The notes under the pieces were generated by a model. That model was not told the origin of the DNA. It made no database searches and was given only the letters and a program-made list of their open reading frames with translations. From contig JAWPMV010000001.1 in the NCBI GenBank assembly GCA_033391075.1, positions 7,440,001 through 7,504,000 of the forward strand: a stretch of DNA of 64,000 bases, given 5' to 3'. This DNA is from Bacteroidia bacterium. Its GTDB lineage: Bacteria; Bacteroidota; Bacteroidia; J057. This document shows positions 7,735-15,868 of this stretch, one piece after another. A program made the position numbers and the translations under genes. The first letter of the stretch is position 1. Each line of letters opens with the position of its first letter.

Positions 7735-8394
7735 TTAGGTGTATTGGTATTTGTTTGCTTTCAATTCTCTCAGGGCAAAGGCCAGGTAGGCCACTACCAG
7801 AAAGGCACCGAAGGCGAGGGTAAATCCGAGGGTATGTTTGTCGGGATGAAGAATGAGCTCTACGATGTTTTGTAAAAGGGCATCAGGACGCGTCATCAGG
7901 TCCCAGGAGTTCCAGCGTTCGAACCTGCCGAGGTAAACGCCAAAGCTACATAGGAAGAGCAGGGCAAGGGTTCCGAGCCAGGAAACGGCTTTTCCCATTC
8001 GGTGGAACATATATTCCTGCATTTGCTGTAAAGAAGCCAATCCCAGCAAGAGTCCGGTCCATGCAAAAGAGCTAATCAGGGTCAAATCCAGCCAGAAAGG
8101 GGCTGCAGAACGAGGCTTAAGGTGAAAATAGTCGGTAATGATGTAAGGGGAATTTGGCAAGAACAAAAGCCAGAGACAAAAGGCCGCCCACATGATCCAT
8201 CTTTTTTGGACGTTGAAAATGACGACTGCGGTGGAAATGACATAGGGAATCCAGGCCAGGAATAAGTTCCAGATCAGGAAGGCGAAATAAAATTGATTCG
8301 CATGCTCAACACGTACCAAATAGATGCCGATACTGAGCAAAGTTGCGAGTATAAGGACCAGGCCCTGCGATTTGTAGGGATATTCTTTTAGCAT
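7735..8394 (-). CDS. DUF1361 family membrane protein
   Basis: A 219-residue inner-membrane protein with about six hydrophobic segments. The DUF1361 signature is present as LFLPNSPYIITDYFHLK near residues 78-94, in the loop after the third helix. The biochemical role of DUF1361 is not known to me. It is the first gene of the minus-strand operon continuing into the radical SAM enzyme (16-base gap), the small protein and the Coq4-like protein, which suggests a membrane-associated step in the same pathway. The start at 8394 gives a short cytosolic N-terminus (MLKEYPYKSQG) before the first helix. Confidence 0.85.
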   Translation of the reverse strand: MLKEYPYKSQGLVLILATLLSIGIYLVRVEHANQFYFAFLIWNLFLAWIPYVISTAVVIFNVQKRWIMWAAFCLWLLFLPNSPYIITDYFHLKPRSAAPFWLDLTLISSFAWTGLLLGLASLQQMQEYMFHRMGKAVSWLGTLALLFLCSFGVYLGRFERWNSWDLMTRPDALLQNIVELILHPDKHTLGFTLAFGAFLVVAYLAFALRELKANKYQYT

Positions 8395-8415
8395 AATTTT
8401 TGTTTACAATTGAAA

Positions 8416-8469
8416 GGAAGAGGGGAGTGGAGAGGGTTCGGTACTTAAAAAAACTCCATCTCCCCTTCC
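8416..8469. repeat. Imperfect inverted repeat in the spacer
   Basis: GGAAGAGGGGAGTGGAG (8416-8432) and CTCCATCTCCCCTTCC (8454-8469) pair with small bulges around an A-rich loop. It lies between the lipoprotein gene and the DUF1361 gene and could attenuate or end the upstream transcript; neither strand shows a clean terminator T run after the stem. Confidence 0.4.
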
Positions 8470-8485
8470 AAACATCCTTAAATTT

Positions 8486-9232
8486 TTATGTTGCTTGTTT
8501 TTCAGTTTTCGATTCAGAAAATGGATCGTAAGAATGGCGAATGGGTTTTTCTCCACTCAAATCGACATAGTGATAGCTTAGTTGATCCTTGAGGTCAAAC
8601 TTTCCATCCTTATTGCTATCGGCCAGTGTTTTGAAATATATTCTTTCCGGGCCGGGCAGAAATTTCCAGGAAAGAATTTCTTCCTGCTCATTGCTCAGTT
8701 TCATAAAACCCGAACCATCACCTCTGCTTAGATATAGACTTGATACATCTTCTCCATTCCAAAGTTGGTTTTGATTGCTGTCCTGATCAATGAGTTCGTA
8801 TAGGATATAGTCTTTGCCATTTTTTTCATACAGGCTTTCCAGGAAATTGATATCAAAGATTTTCACTTTCTCCCTTGTCAATGGCTGAAGATGATCTGAG
8901 TCAGAATCCTGAAAAACCAAAGCATCTATTTCTCCGCTTATCTTATTCCCAAATCCGTGAGACACATTAAAATCAGCTTCTGATGAACCGGATGAAAATC
9001 CTTCAAACTTTTTATAGCTTTCGTTGTAGTGAACTTCTCCCAGGATATGGATCAATTTCCCTCCCGGATGAAATTGAATAGGTAGGTCAGCGATCTGTTT
9101 ACGCTTCTCGTCCTTATTTACAACCTCCTGAATAGTAGAAGGGGCCTCAGCATAAACAATACTTTTTGATTCTTCTTTGACACAGCCGCTCAGGAAAACC
9201 AGGAGCAAACAGGCGAAAATTATTTCTTTCAT
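8486..9232 (-). CDS. Hypothetical lipoprotein with an EF-hand-like loop
   Basis: A 248-residue predicted lipoprotein: MKEIIFACLLLVFLSGCVKEE gives a lipobox with Cys17 as the acylation site. The mature part has no domain I can name. Near residues 208-219 it has DSNKDGKFDLKD, a good match to the 12-residue calcium-binding EF-hand loop with ligands at positions 1, 3, 5 and 12, and other Asp/Asn-rich turns (DSDSDHLQ, DQDSNQNQ) may also bind calcium. Likely surface- or periplasm-exposed. It follows creD at a distance of 84 bases, separated by a perfect hairpin, so it may or may not belong to that operon. Confidence 0.75.
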   Translation of the reverse strand: MKEIIFACLLLVFLSGCVKEESKSIVYAEAPSTIQEVVNKDEKRKQIADLPIQFHPGGKLIHILGEVHYNESYKKFEGFSSGSSEADFNVSHGFGNKISGEIDALVFQDSDSDHLQPLTREKVKIFDINFLESLYEKNGKDYILYELIDQDSNQNQLWNGEDVSSLYLSRGDGSGFMKLSNEQEEILSWKFLPGPERIYFKTLADSNKDGKFDLKDQLSYHYVDLSGEKPIRHSYDPFSESKTEKQAT

Positions 9233-9259
9233 TTTCTTTTTCTTAGGATGTTCTTTCCC

Positions 9260-9281
9260 ATGCCTCCCCTAAGGGAGGCAT
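9260..9281. repeat. Perfect 9-bp hairpin between creD and the lipoprotein gene
   Basis: ATGCCTCCC and GGGAGGCAT are exact reverse complements around a CTAA loop. There is no T run on either side, so it is more like an intergenic palindromic element or mRNA-stabilising hairpin than an intrinsic terminator. Confidence 0.55.
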
Positions 9282-9316
9282 AAGAGTATGTTATTTCTTG
9301 TTTTATGAGAAGTTTT

Positions 9317-10693
9317 CTATTCTTCCCCTATAGCCATTTCTTCTAATTCTTCTTCCTCTTTCTTCCCCAATCCATACCAGTCAATTTTGCTGGAGAGCGC
9401 CATGACCAGAGCCAGGATGATAAAGAGACAGAGGCTACCTACTAGCAGGGCATAATTTTCCAACTGCAAGAGGACATAATTGACTCCGTAGAGGATGATA
9501 AGCAAACCCGCCAGCAGAGGTACAAGCCCTTTATCCTTGATAATGGATTTCGCATAGCCACTAATCAATCCCACAATTGCTGTTGCGCTAATCAGGAAGG
9601 CCCAGTTGAAACCAATATGTTCTGATAAGGAAAGCAAGAGTCCATAAAAGAGAACCAGTGCCAATCCGACCAAAATATACTGAATGGGGTGAATGCGTTG
9701 TGCATTTTTGATCTCGATAAAGAAGAAGATCAAAAAGGTCAAAGAAATACAAAGGATGGCATATTTAGCCGAACGCATTGACTTTGCATACTCATCTACT
9801 GGAATCATGAGGTGTACTCCGAATGCAGATTGAGAAGGGGTATGACTATTACCGATCCATGCTTGTGGGAAGTTGCGGTTGAGGTCGAAGATTTTCCAGT
9901 TGGCTTGAAAATGCTCTTCTGAGATGTCGTGCGAATCCGGAATAAAGGCTCCCTTAAAACTGGGGTCTTTCCAGTCCGCATGCATATTTACTTCGGTTTC
10001 CTTTCCTAATGGGACGAAATAAAGACTTTGACTTCCATTTAGCTTAAGGTCCATTTCAAAATAAGGAGCCTTACTTCCATCCAGTTTCGCCCATTCAATG
10101 TCGGTATTGATGCCACTTCGAGCAAGATCAATCCTTTTTAAGCCTGCTTCAAATTCATATGCTGTTCCCTGCAGATCGATGACCACTTTGTCCTGAATCC
10201 CGCGCATATCACTGATCCCTACTTCGATATAGGCTTCATCCCAAAGTACATGAGAAGGATCAATATCAAATTTGGCGAAATCAGGCCACTCAAATTCTCC
10301 ATCTATGGAGATATGTGATTCATAAACGACTACTTCATAGATTCCTCTTTTTCGATTTTCGGGACTTACTTTGGCATCCATGGAGAGTTTTTTCGGAAGA
10401 AAGTGAGCGACTGCTGTATGCTCTCTGGAAATTCCTTTTTCGTCTACTACATAATAGACATAAGGAATATTCAGGTAAGGCCCATTGATTTCCTGGGCAT
10501 TGGACCAGGATTGAGAAACTTCCTGGACGGCTGTGTCGCGGGCATAGGATCTTTCACGGATCAAATCCTGCACCATAGCAGTAGGGATCAGCAGGATGAG
10601 TACCAAAAATCCAATGGTAAAAATGCGTAAAGAGATAGAGCTACGAGCCCATGTTCTGGCCCGGCTGATAGGAGATTGATGTGTATCAGGCAT
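9317..10693 (-). CDS. creD: CreD family inner-membrane protein
   Basis: A 458-residue protein of the CreD/inner-membrane-resistance family. The N-terminal helix (LRIFTIGFLVLILLIPTAM) is followed by the family motif MVQDLIRERSYARDTAVQE and WSNAQEINGPYLNIPYV; a large extracytoplasmic beta domain (about 60-300) carries VEWAK-type and SQSAFGVHLMIPVDEYAKS motifs; five or six C-terminal helices follow, then an acidic tail (EEEELEEMAIGEE). CreD proteins are linked to envelope stress and beta-lactam response in proteobacteria; in Bacteroidota creD often follows a small HTH regulator and a membrane protein, exactly as seen here. The gap from the regulator gene is 96 bases. Confidence 0.92.
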   Translation of the reverse strand: MPDTHQSPISRARTWARSSISLRIFTIGFLVLILLIPTAMVQDLIRERSYARDTAVQEVSQSWSNAQEINGPYLNIPYVYYVVDEKGISREHTAVAHFLPKKLSMDAKVSPENRKRGIYEVVVYESHISIDGEFEWPDFAKFDIDPSHVLWDEAYIEVGISDMRGIQDKVVIDLQGTAYEFEAGLKRIDLARSGINTDIEWAKLDGSKAPYFEMDLKLNGSQSLYFVPLGKETEVNMHADWKDPSFKGAFIPDSHDISEEHFQANWKIFDLNRNFPQAWIGNSHTPSQSAFGVHLMIPVDEYAKSMRSAKYAILCISLTFLIFFFIEIKNAQRIHPIQYILVGLALVLFYGLLLSLSEHIGFNWAFLISATAIVGLISGYAKSIIKDKGLVPLLAGLLIILYGVNYVLLQLENYALLVGSLCLFIILALVMALSSKIDWYGLGKKEEEELEEMAIGEE

Positions 10694-10789
10694 GGTTTTA
10701 TGGTTTATAATGAAACCTAAAATTCGTTGTTTTAATCAATACCTTGCTTCGCTTTTGAGTAAGCGTAAGGATCTGTTGTTTATTCGCAG

Positions 10790-11107
10790 CTACTCGCTAA
10801 TTCCTTTGATAATGTCCTCTAAAGCAGTGAGATGCTCTTCAAAGGCCTTCTTGCCTTTATCCGTCGCTTTGTAGCTGGTCAGGGGTTTATTTTTGATGAA
10901 TTCTTTTTTGTCAATAATAAATTCTTCTTCCTTTAATTTCTTAACATGACTCGCCAGGTTTCCGTCAGAAACCGCTTTCTCTTTGGTGCTAAGCGCCTCT
11001 TTCAAACGGGCATAACTCACCCATTCCTCCACCATCAGCAAGGACATAATCCCTAGCCGAAGCTTACTCTCAAAGAGTTTATTAAATTTCCTAAGTGCCT
11101 CCTTCAC
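10790..11107 (-). CDS. Winged-helix transcriptional regulator (HTH_34-like)
   Basis: A 105-residue single-domain DNA-binding protein of the small winged-helix type that accompanies creD. Helices (LRLGIMSLLM, SYARLKEALS) lead to the recognition helix region (SDGNLASHVKKLKEEEFI) and a wing (KEFIKNKPLTSYKATDKGKKAFEEHL), the arrangement of PF13601. Its ATG overlaps the stop of the upstream membrane-protein gene by four bases (ATGA, 11107-11104). It probably represses its own operon: a triple-armed palindrome lies immediately before the first gene at 11732-11755. Confidence 0.88.
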   Translation of the reverse strand: MKEALRKFNKLFESKLRLGIMSLLMVEEWVSYARLKEALSTKEKAVSDGNLASHVKKLKEEEFIIDKKEFIKNKPLTSYKATDKGKKAFEEHLTALEDIIKGISE

Positions 11108-11730
11108 CTTTCATATTTATAGAACATTATGGCCCCGTACAGGATATGGAGAAAGCCAAATCCTATGGCCCAAAATATAATTCCATATCCGGGCATCATC
11201 CCCGCTAATAATCCGAGTCCAATTTCGCTAATTCCCAGATAACGTACCTCCCTTAAGGTATATTTTCCCGCATTCATCAGAGCCATTCCATAAAAAAGCA
11301 GGGTCGCTGGTGCTACATGCCCCGGATGGCCGTACCAGGCAAGTTGGACACAAAAGACGGCTCCTGCAACCAAAGGGATGATCAGGTTGAGCAACAATCG
11401 TTGTGTAGGTTTGCTCCAGATTTGTTTGCCTACTCTTTTGGTTCGTCTAATTGTGAAAAAAGATGAAACTGCAACGGCTGCCAATAGAATGACCATGGCT
11501 ATGGCGATCAATTCGAAAAGCTGTTCACGTGTGGCATTGCCGTAAACACGAGCCCCCCATTGATAGATGTTTTGCGAACTCAGGTAATTGTAAGTATAAG
11601 CAGCACCAATCAGGGCGACCACTCCGGCTCCTATGCCCGAGAGACCACTCAAAGACACAAAGCGTGTGGAGTCTTCCATCATGCTTCGGATCTGTTTTAT
11701 GTCTTCTAATTGCTTTTCGTATTCGTGCAT
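11104..11730 (-). CDS. Multi-pass membrane protein of the creD operon
   Basis: A 208-residue inner-membrane protein with a short cytosolic N-terminal helix (MHEYEKQLEDIKQIRSMMED), and about five hydrophobic segments starting at SGLSGIGAGVVALIGAAY. I know it only as the unnamed membrane partner found with the HTH_34 regulator and CreD in many Bacteroidota. Its coupling to the regulator by a four-base overlap suggests the pair acts together, for example membrane sensing that tunes the repressor, but that is inference. Confidence 0.75.
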   Translation of the reverse strand: MHEYEKQLEDIKQIRSMMEDSTRFVSLSGLSGIGAGVVALIGAAYTYNYLSSQNIYQWGARVYGNATREQLFELIAIAMVILLAAVAVSSFFTIRRTKRVGKQIWSKPTQRLLLNLIIPLVAGAVFCVQLAWYGHPGHVAPATLLFYGMALMNAGKYTLREVRYLGISEIGLGLLAGMMPGYGIIFWAIGFGFLHILYGAIMFYKYER

Positions 11731-11731
11731 A

Positions 11732-11755
11732 ACAAAGTACTTTGTGATACAAAGT
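11732..11755. promoter_or_regulatory. Palindromic operator before the creD operon
   Basis: Three seven-base arms lie in a row: ACAAAGT (11732-11738), ACTTTGT (11739-11745) and, after GAT, ACAAAGT (11749-11755). Arms one and two form a perfect 14-base palindrome, and arms two and three a second palindrome with a three-base spacer. The block starts one base before the ATG of the operon's first gene, a position suited to repression by the HTH_34 protein encoded in the operon. Confidence 0.55.
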
Positions 11756-11893
11756 TAACAAACGGATTTGATTTTACAAGGTTTCAGGGCGAATAGTTTT
11801 TTTTTCTGTTTTAGCTGTAAGGATGATGGAATAATTGAATCTCAGTCGTTTGGGGAGAAAGCTCATTCATAATAGATCAAACACAGAACGCAC

Positions 11894-13954
11894 ATGAAAA
11901 AATCGAGATTCTTTATTCATCTCATTCTTCTGATCTTTCTGGGATTCTCAACGACTTCCTGCAAGATTGTAAAGAATGTAGAAGATATTACAGAAAACGC
12001 CAATGAGATCCTGGAGCAATTGGCGAGTTTAAGCCGAACCATTACCTCCAAAGTAGAAACCGGTGAATTGGAAGAAAGCCTGGGAAACCTGGTGGACGAC
12101 CGCATTCAAAATCTTTCCAAAACGATAGAGGACCTTCTCATCAATGGAGGAGGATTTCTTTTTGATGAGGTAAATGGTACCCTCAACAATACCTTTGACA
12201 ATCTTGGGGGCCTGGTCGATGATATAAAAACAGGCATTCTGGACGAATCCGTTCCTGCTATCATCACTCAGCTATCCGGTGAACTCATGGTTCACAGCAA
12301 TGCCCTGAGAACACATGCCGAGGATTTGATCAATCTCACCTTCGGCAACACCTCTATCATTATCTCTCAGGCTACCGATGCCCTTTTAACAACGATTGCC
12401 TGGGTAATAATGGGAGTAGGACTTTTATTGATCATCGTTTTCCTCATTATTTTCGGATCAAAAATGTCCAAAGGCATTCAGACCCTGGTGATCGTATTGA
12501 TCTCCATTTTTCTGGCTGCACCTCTTTCCTTTTTATTTATTCCGCCGGTGAAAGGCTTTGTACTAAAGTCATTGAATGTCGGGGAACAATTTGAAGCCAG
12601 AGGGATCACTCCCAAATTGATTGCCGCGAGTCCGACGGAATATGAGATAGGCACAAATGATAAGCTGACCGTATTCGGGATTCATTTGGAACAGCTCAAT
12701 ATAGACAGCATAGAAGTAGGGCTCTATCAATCTGGCAGCCGCAAGGTGAACTTCAGTAAATCTTCCATTAAAGTGATTACAGCCAATAAGATTATTCTGA
12801 GTGATTTTGATAAGTCCAACCTCAATTGGAAGCCCATTAGCTTCAAGGAATTTAATAGCTCCTATCAGAATATGACGCGGACAGCCTTACCGACAGTGAA
12901 GTACAATAATTACATCAAAAACATTTATACAGATCGGATTAAGCACAAAATCGAGATTTTCAATAGACCTGTGGGCAATCTGACTCCCATTTCCAGTCCT
13001 GTAAACAGACCAGTTCTTTCGCCAGCCACAACAGCAACTTTATCTAATCCCCTGAAAGTAAATACAGATCGCCTGATGCTGGATCGATTCAAGATTAAGG
13101 AAGGAGATTATGAATTGCGGATTAGCCGAAAGGGGAGTGGAGAGATTGTTCAGGCAGTACAGCATGTGCGTATTTCCTATCCACCGCCACCACCTCCCAA
13201 GCCGGATGTTTATCCCATTCAGATCAGTTGGGAGAATGGTAAGCCGACCAAAGGAGAACGGGCAAAAATCCGAGTGAGATTGGGCGTACTGGAAGGACAG
13301 GAAGCAAAGAAAAACATCACCCTCAATTTGAGTTCCAATCCAGCTATCGGAGGATTAGGCAATATCAATGTCAATCGTACAGCCCTTAACAATGTCGGTA
13401 ATGGCATCCTGACGCTTACTTCTCGTCAACTGACCGTCAATCGCGCAGGGAACCACAATATTCGTTTGAGAGCGGATTCCCAAAACCGAATAGCTGAATC
13501 CAATGAAGGCAATAATGAAAAGAACCAGAATCTGCGAGTTGGAGACTATAAGTTTACGGCTACCGTTCGCTTCAGCACCTTTACCTCTCATCAAAATATG
13601 GACGATCCTTTTATTGGATCGGATACGGACGAATACCGAATTGACCTCAATACTTCGGTAACGGGTAAAAGCGAATGGAAGATCAATTATAACAAAGATG
13701 GGGAGCCGGGAAATAACTATTCCATCAACCAAAGCAGAACCTTCAATTCGCTAAATGAAGGAGACAAGATCAGAATTTATGTAAGCGGGAGAGAAGCGGA
13801 TAGTGGCTTTAATGGAGGAGATGATCAAATGGGAAATGCAAGTACTACGGTAACGATTCGGAACGATGAAAGCCGAACTGTTCCCATTCTCTTAAAGGCA
13901 GACAAATTCACGATACGTGGGGAAGTTGTGTATAGCAAAGTCAGGATAAATTAA
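11894..13954 (+). CDS. Large lipoprotein with internal membrane helices and CARDB domain
   Basis: This 686-residue protein has an unusual layout. A lipoprotein signal (FLGFSTTSC, acylated Cys23) is followed by about 125 residues of likely coiled coil (IVKNVEDITENANEILEQLA and onward), then two hydrophobic helices (about 169-190 and 197-217), a beta-rich middle part, a proline hinge (PPPPPPKPD, about 431), a CARDB-type Ig-like domain (about 440-550, RAKIRVRL, ITLNLSSNP, RIAESNEGNNEKN), and a C-terminal beta domain (about 555-686) I do not recognise. If the lipid anchor is real, the inner helices would make a second attachment. Adhesion or envelope scaffolding is plausible, but no function can be assigned. 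A terminator follows at 13978. Confidence 0.75.
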   Translation: MKKSRFFIHLILLIFLGFSTTSCKIVKNVEDITENANEILEQLASLSRTITSKVETGELEESLGNLVDDRIQNLSKTIEDLLINGGGFLFDEVNGTLNNTFDNLGGLVDDIKTGILDESVPAIITQLSGELMVHSNALRTHAEDLINLTFGNTSIIISQATDALLTTIAWVIMGVGLLLIIVFLIIFGSKMSKGIQTLVIVLISIFLAAPLSFLFIPPVKGFVLKSLNVGEQFEARGITPKLIAASPTEYEIGTNDKLTVFGIHLEQLNIDSIEVGLYQSGSRKVNFSKSSIKVITANKIILSDFDKSNLNWKPISFKEFNSSYQNMTRTALPTVKYNNYIKNIYTDRIKHKIEIFNRPVGNLTPISSPVNRPVLSPATTATLSNPLKVNTDRLMLDRFKIKEGDYELRISRKGSGEIVQAVQHVRISYPPPPPPKPDVYPIQISWENGKPTKGERAKIRVRLGVLEGQEAKKNITLNLSSNPAIGGLGNINVNRTALNNVGNGILTLTSRQLTVNRAGNHNIRLRADSQNRIAESNEGNNEKNQNLRVGDYKFTATVRFSTFTSHQNMDDPFIGSDTDEYRIDLNTSVTGKSEWKINYNKDGEPGNNYSINQSRTFNSLNEGDKIRIYVSGREADSGFNGGDDQMGNASTTVTIRNDESRTVPILLKADKFTIRGEVVYSKVRIN

Positions 13955-13977
13955 TTATCAGCCAAAATCCTTGACCA

Positions 13978-14006
13978 GCGGCCGTGCGAAAGTACGGCCG
14001 CATTTT
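13978..14006 (+). terminator. Intrinsic terminator after the CARDB lipoprotein gene
   Basis: GCGGCCGT (13978-13985) and ACGGCCGC (13994-14001) form a perfect, GC-rich eight-base stem with a GCGAAAGT loop, followed by ATTTT. It separates the lipoprotein gene from rlmN. Confidence 0.75.
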
Positions 14007-14036
14007 GTATACATAGTTTTTCTTGAGATTAAGCCC

Positions 14037-14044
14037 TAATTTTG
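14037..14044 (+). promoter_or_regulatory. -7 promoter box of rlmN
   Basis: TAATTTTG matches TAnnTTTG. Its last three bases are the TTG at 14042 that would otherwise look like the first start codon of the rlmN frame, so that TTG is unlikely to be transcribed. No strong -33 element is seen at the usual distance. Confidence 0.5.
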
Positions 14045-14062
14045 CAGGCGAAAGATTTGGCA

Positions 14063-15103
14063 TTGGCAAAAATCAAAAACATACGAAGTCTGAGTCTGGA
14101 TCAAATCCAGGAAATTCTCAAAGAATGGGGCGAAGCAAAATTTCGCGCCAGGCAAATCTATGAGTGGCTGTGGAAGAAAGGGGCAGGAAGCTTTGAAGAA
14201 ATGAGCAACCTCAGCAAAAGCCTGCGTGAGAAGCTGAGCCAGGAGTTTGTCATTGATAAGATTCAAATCGAGGACAGGCAAAGGAGCAATGATGGAACCA
14301 TAAAATATGCCTTTCGCCTCTCCAATGGGAGTCAGGTAGAAGGGGTTTTGATTCCTACTCCGAAACGAGTTACGGCCTGCGTTTCTTCTCAGGCTGGTTG
14401 TAGTCTTGCCTGCAAATTCTGCGCAACGGGTTTTCTCGACCTCAAGCACAATCTACATCATTACGAAATCTTCGACCAGGTTCAGATGCTTCGGGAAGAA
14501 GCTGAAAGGGAATATGGTCGCTCTTTGAGCAATATTGTCTATATGGGTATGGGGGAGCCTTTGTTGAATTATCGCAATGTGCTCGGTTCAATCGATAAGA
14601 TAACCTCAGAAGAAGGTTTGGGGATGTCTCCGAAACGTATTACGGTTTCCACTGCTGGTGTGGCCAAGATGATCAAGCGTTTGGCAGATGATGACATCAA
14701 ATTTGAATTTGCCTTGAGTCTACATGCTGCAGATGATGAGACGCGCAGCAAAGTTATGCCCATCAATGAGAGCAATTCATTAGAAGCACTCAAAGAAGCC
14801 CTGATCTATTTCTACGAGAAAACGAAAACAAGAGTAACCTACGAATATTGTATCTTCAAGGACATCAACGATAGCCTGGAGCATGCAAAGCGCCTGGCAG
14901 AATTCAGCCGCATCATCCCTTCCAAGGTAAATGTCATCGAATACAATACCGTGGCTGAAGCCGGCTTTGTCAATACCACCCGCAAACGTATGGATGCCTT
15001 CATCAAATACCTCGAAGATGATGGAGTCATCGTCAATGTCCGACGTAGCCGAGGCAAAGATGTAGACGGAGCCTGCGGCCAACTGGCCTTAAAGAATTGG
15101 TAG
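14063..15103 (+). CDS. rlmN: Dual-specificity 23S rRNA/tRNA adenine-C2 methyltransferase RlmN
   Basis: A radical SAM methyltransferase that methylates C2 of A2503 in 23S rRNA and A37 in some tRNAs. The cluster motif is in SQAGCSLACKFCATGF, the GEPLLNY motif binds SAM (YMGMGEPLLNYRNV), and the second catalytic cysteine is near the C-terminus in VDGACGQLALKNW. The N-terminal helical RNA-binding part (RARQIYEWLWKKGA) is present. There is no ATG at the 5' end: candidate starts are TTG at 14042, 14057 and 14063. The first lies in a -7 promoter box, so I prefer 14063 (346 residues), with 14057 possible. Confidence 0.95.
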   Translation: MAKIKNIRSLSLDQIQEILKEWGEAKFRARQIYEWLWKKGAGSFEEMSNLSKSLREKLSQEFVIDKIQIEDRQRSNDGTIKYAFRLSNGSQVEGVLIPTPKRVTACVSSQAGCSLACKFCATGFLDLKHNLHHYEIFDQVQMLREEAEREYGRSLSNIVYMGMGEPLLNYRNVLGSIDKITSEEGLGMSPKRITVSTAGVAKMIKRLADDDIKFEFALSLHAADDETRSKVMPINESNSLEALKEALIYFYEKTKTRVTYEYCIFKDINDSLEHAKRLAEFSRIIPSKVNVIEYNTVAEAGFVNTTRKRMDAFIKYLEDDGVIVNVRRSRGKDVDGACGQLALKNW

Positions 15104-15223
15104 CTTTAAACAATTTTTATTTACTGAGTTTAATGGTAAGGTATGGCGTTTACATTATAATAGTGTAGCGGCCACAAAAATTCGAAGAAAGACTTAGTAA
15201 TTCTTATCTATTCAAAAGACCTA

Positions 15224-15868
15224 ATGGAAATCTTTCCTCAATTCATCCCCAATCTAAAACAGCGACTACAGGAACCCTTGCCGGGCCTGGAAGTTCAGAT
15301 GCGTATGGTTCCTGATGAGCGAGGAAGAAAGATTACAATTCCGGATAATGCGCGTAAAGCAGCTGTCATGCTTCTGCTTTATCCGCACGAAAACAAATTT
15401 CATATTCCCTTTATCCAAAGAGCCGAAGATGGTCGCGTACATGGAGGACAGATCAGTTTTCCTGGCGGTTCCCATGATAAGACCGATCCTGATTTCGAAT
15501 TCACTGCTTTGCGAGAGGTGGAGGAAGAGATTGGCGTCCAAAGAGACCGGATCGAAGTGCTTGGTCCTATTTCTCCTATTTACATTCCTCCCAGCAACTT
15601 TATTGTTGAGACTTTTGTGGGGGTGGCTAAAGAAAGACCCACCTTTAAACCAGATCCTGTAGAAGTGGCTAGAGTAGTAGAGATTGAAGTTGAAGAATTT
15701 CTCAAGCCAGAAAATATTGGCATTCATCGAGTTGACGTATTTGCCGGAAATTTTATTGATGCTCCGGGCTATACTCCTTATGGCAGCAATTTGATTTGGG
15801 GCGGAACTTCCATGATCATTGCAGAATTTATGGAGCTTGTGGAGCAAGTGAAGTCTTTATCTCGATAA
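15224..15868 (+). CDS. NUDIX hydrolase, CoA-pyrophosphatase type
   Basis: A 214-residue NUDIX enzyme of the YeaB/NudL group that splits CoA or related dinucleotides. The NUDIX box runs from GGSHDKTDPDFEF into TALREVEEEIGV, with the REVEEE metal ligands, and is preceded by the group-specific HGGQISFPGG segment. A paralogue of similar length lies at 54771-55406. The ATG at 15224 gives the expected length. The 3' end overlaps the convergent alpha/beta hydrolase gene by 41 bases. Confidence 0.9.
   Translation: MEIFPQFIPNLKQRLQEPLPGLEVQMRMVPDERGRKITIPDNARKAAVMLLLYPHENKFHIPFIQRAEDGRVHGGQISFPGGSHDKTDPDFEFTALREVEEEIGVQRDRIEVLGPISPIYIPPSNFIVETFVGVAKERPTFKPDPVEVARVVEIEVEEFLKPENIGIHRVDVFAGNFIDAPGYTPYGSNLIWGGTSMIIAEFMELVEQVKSLSR

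Noticed and set aside
15266-15847. A 193-codon minus-strand open frame over the NUDIX gene
   Set aside because: It is the antisense shadow of a gene with a perfect NUDIX box; its translation is low-complexity in His, Asn and Ser and matches nothing.
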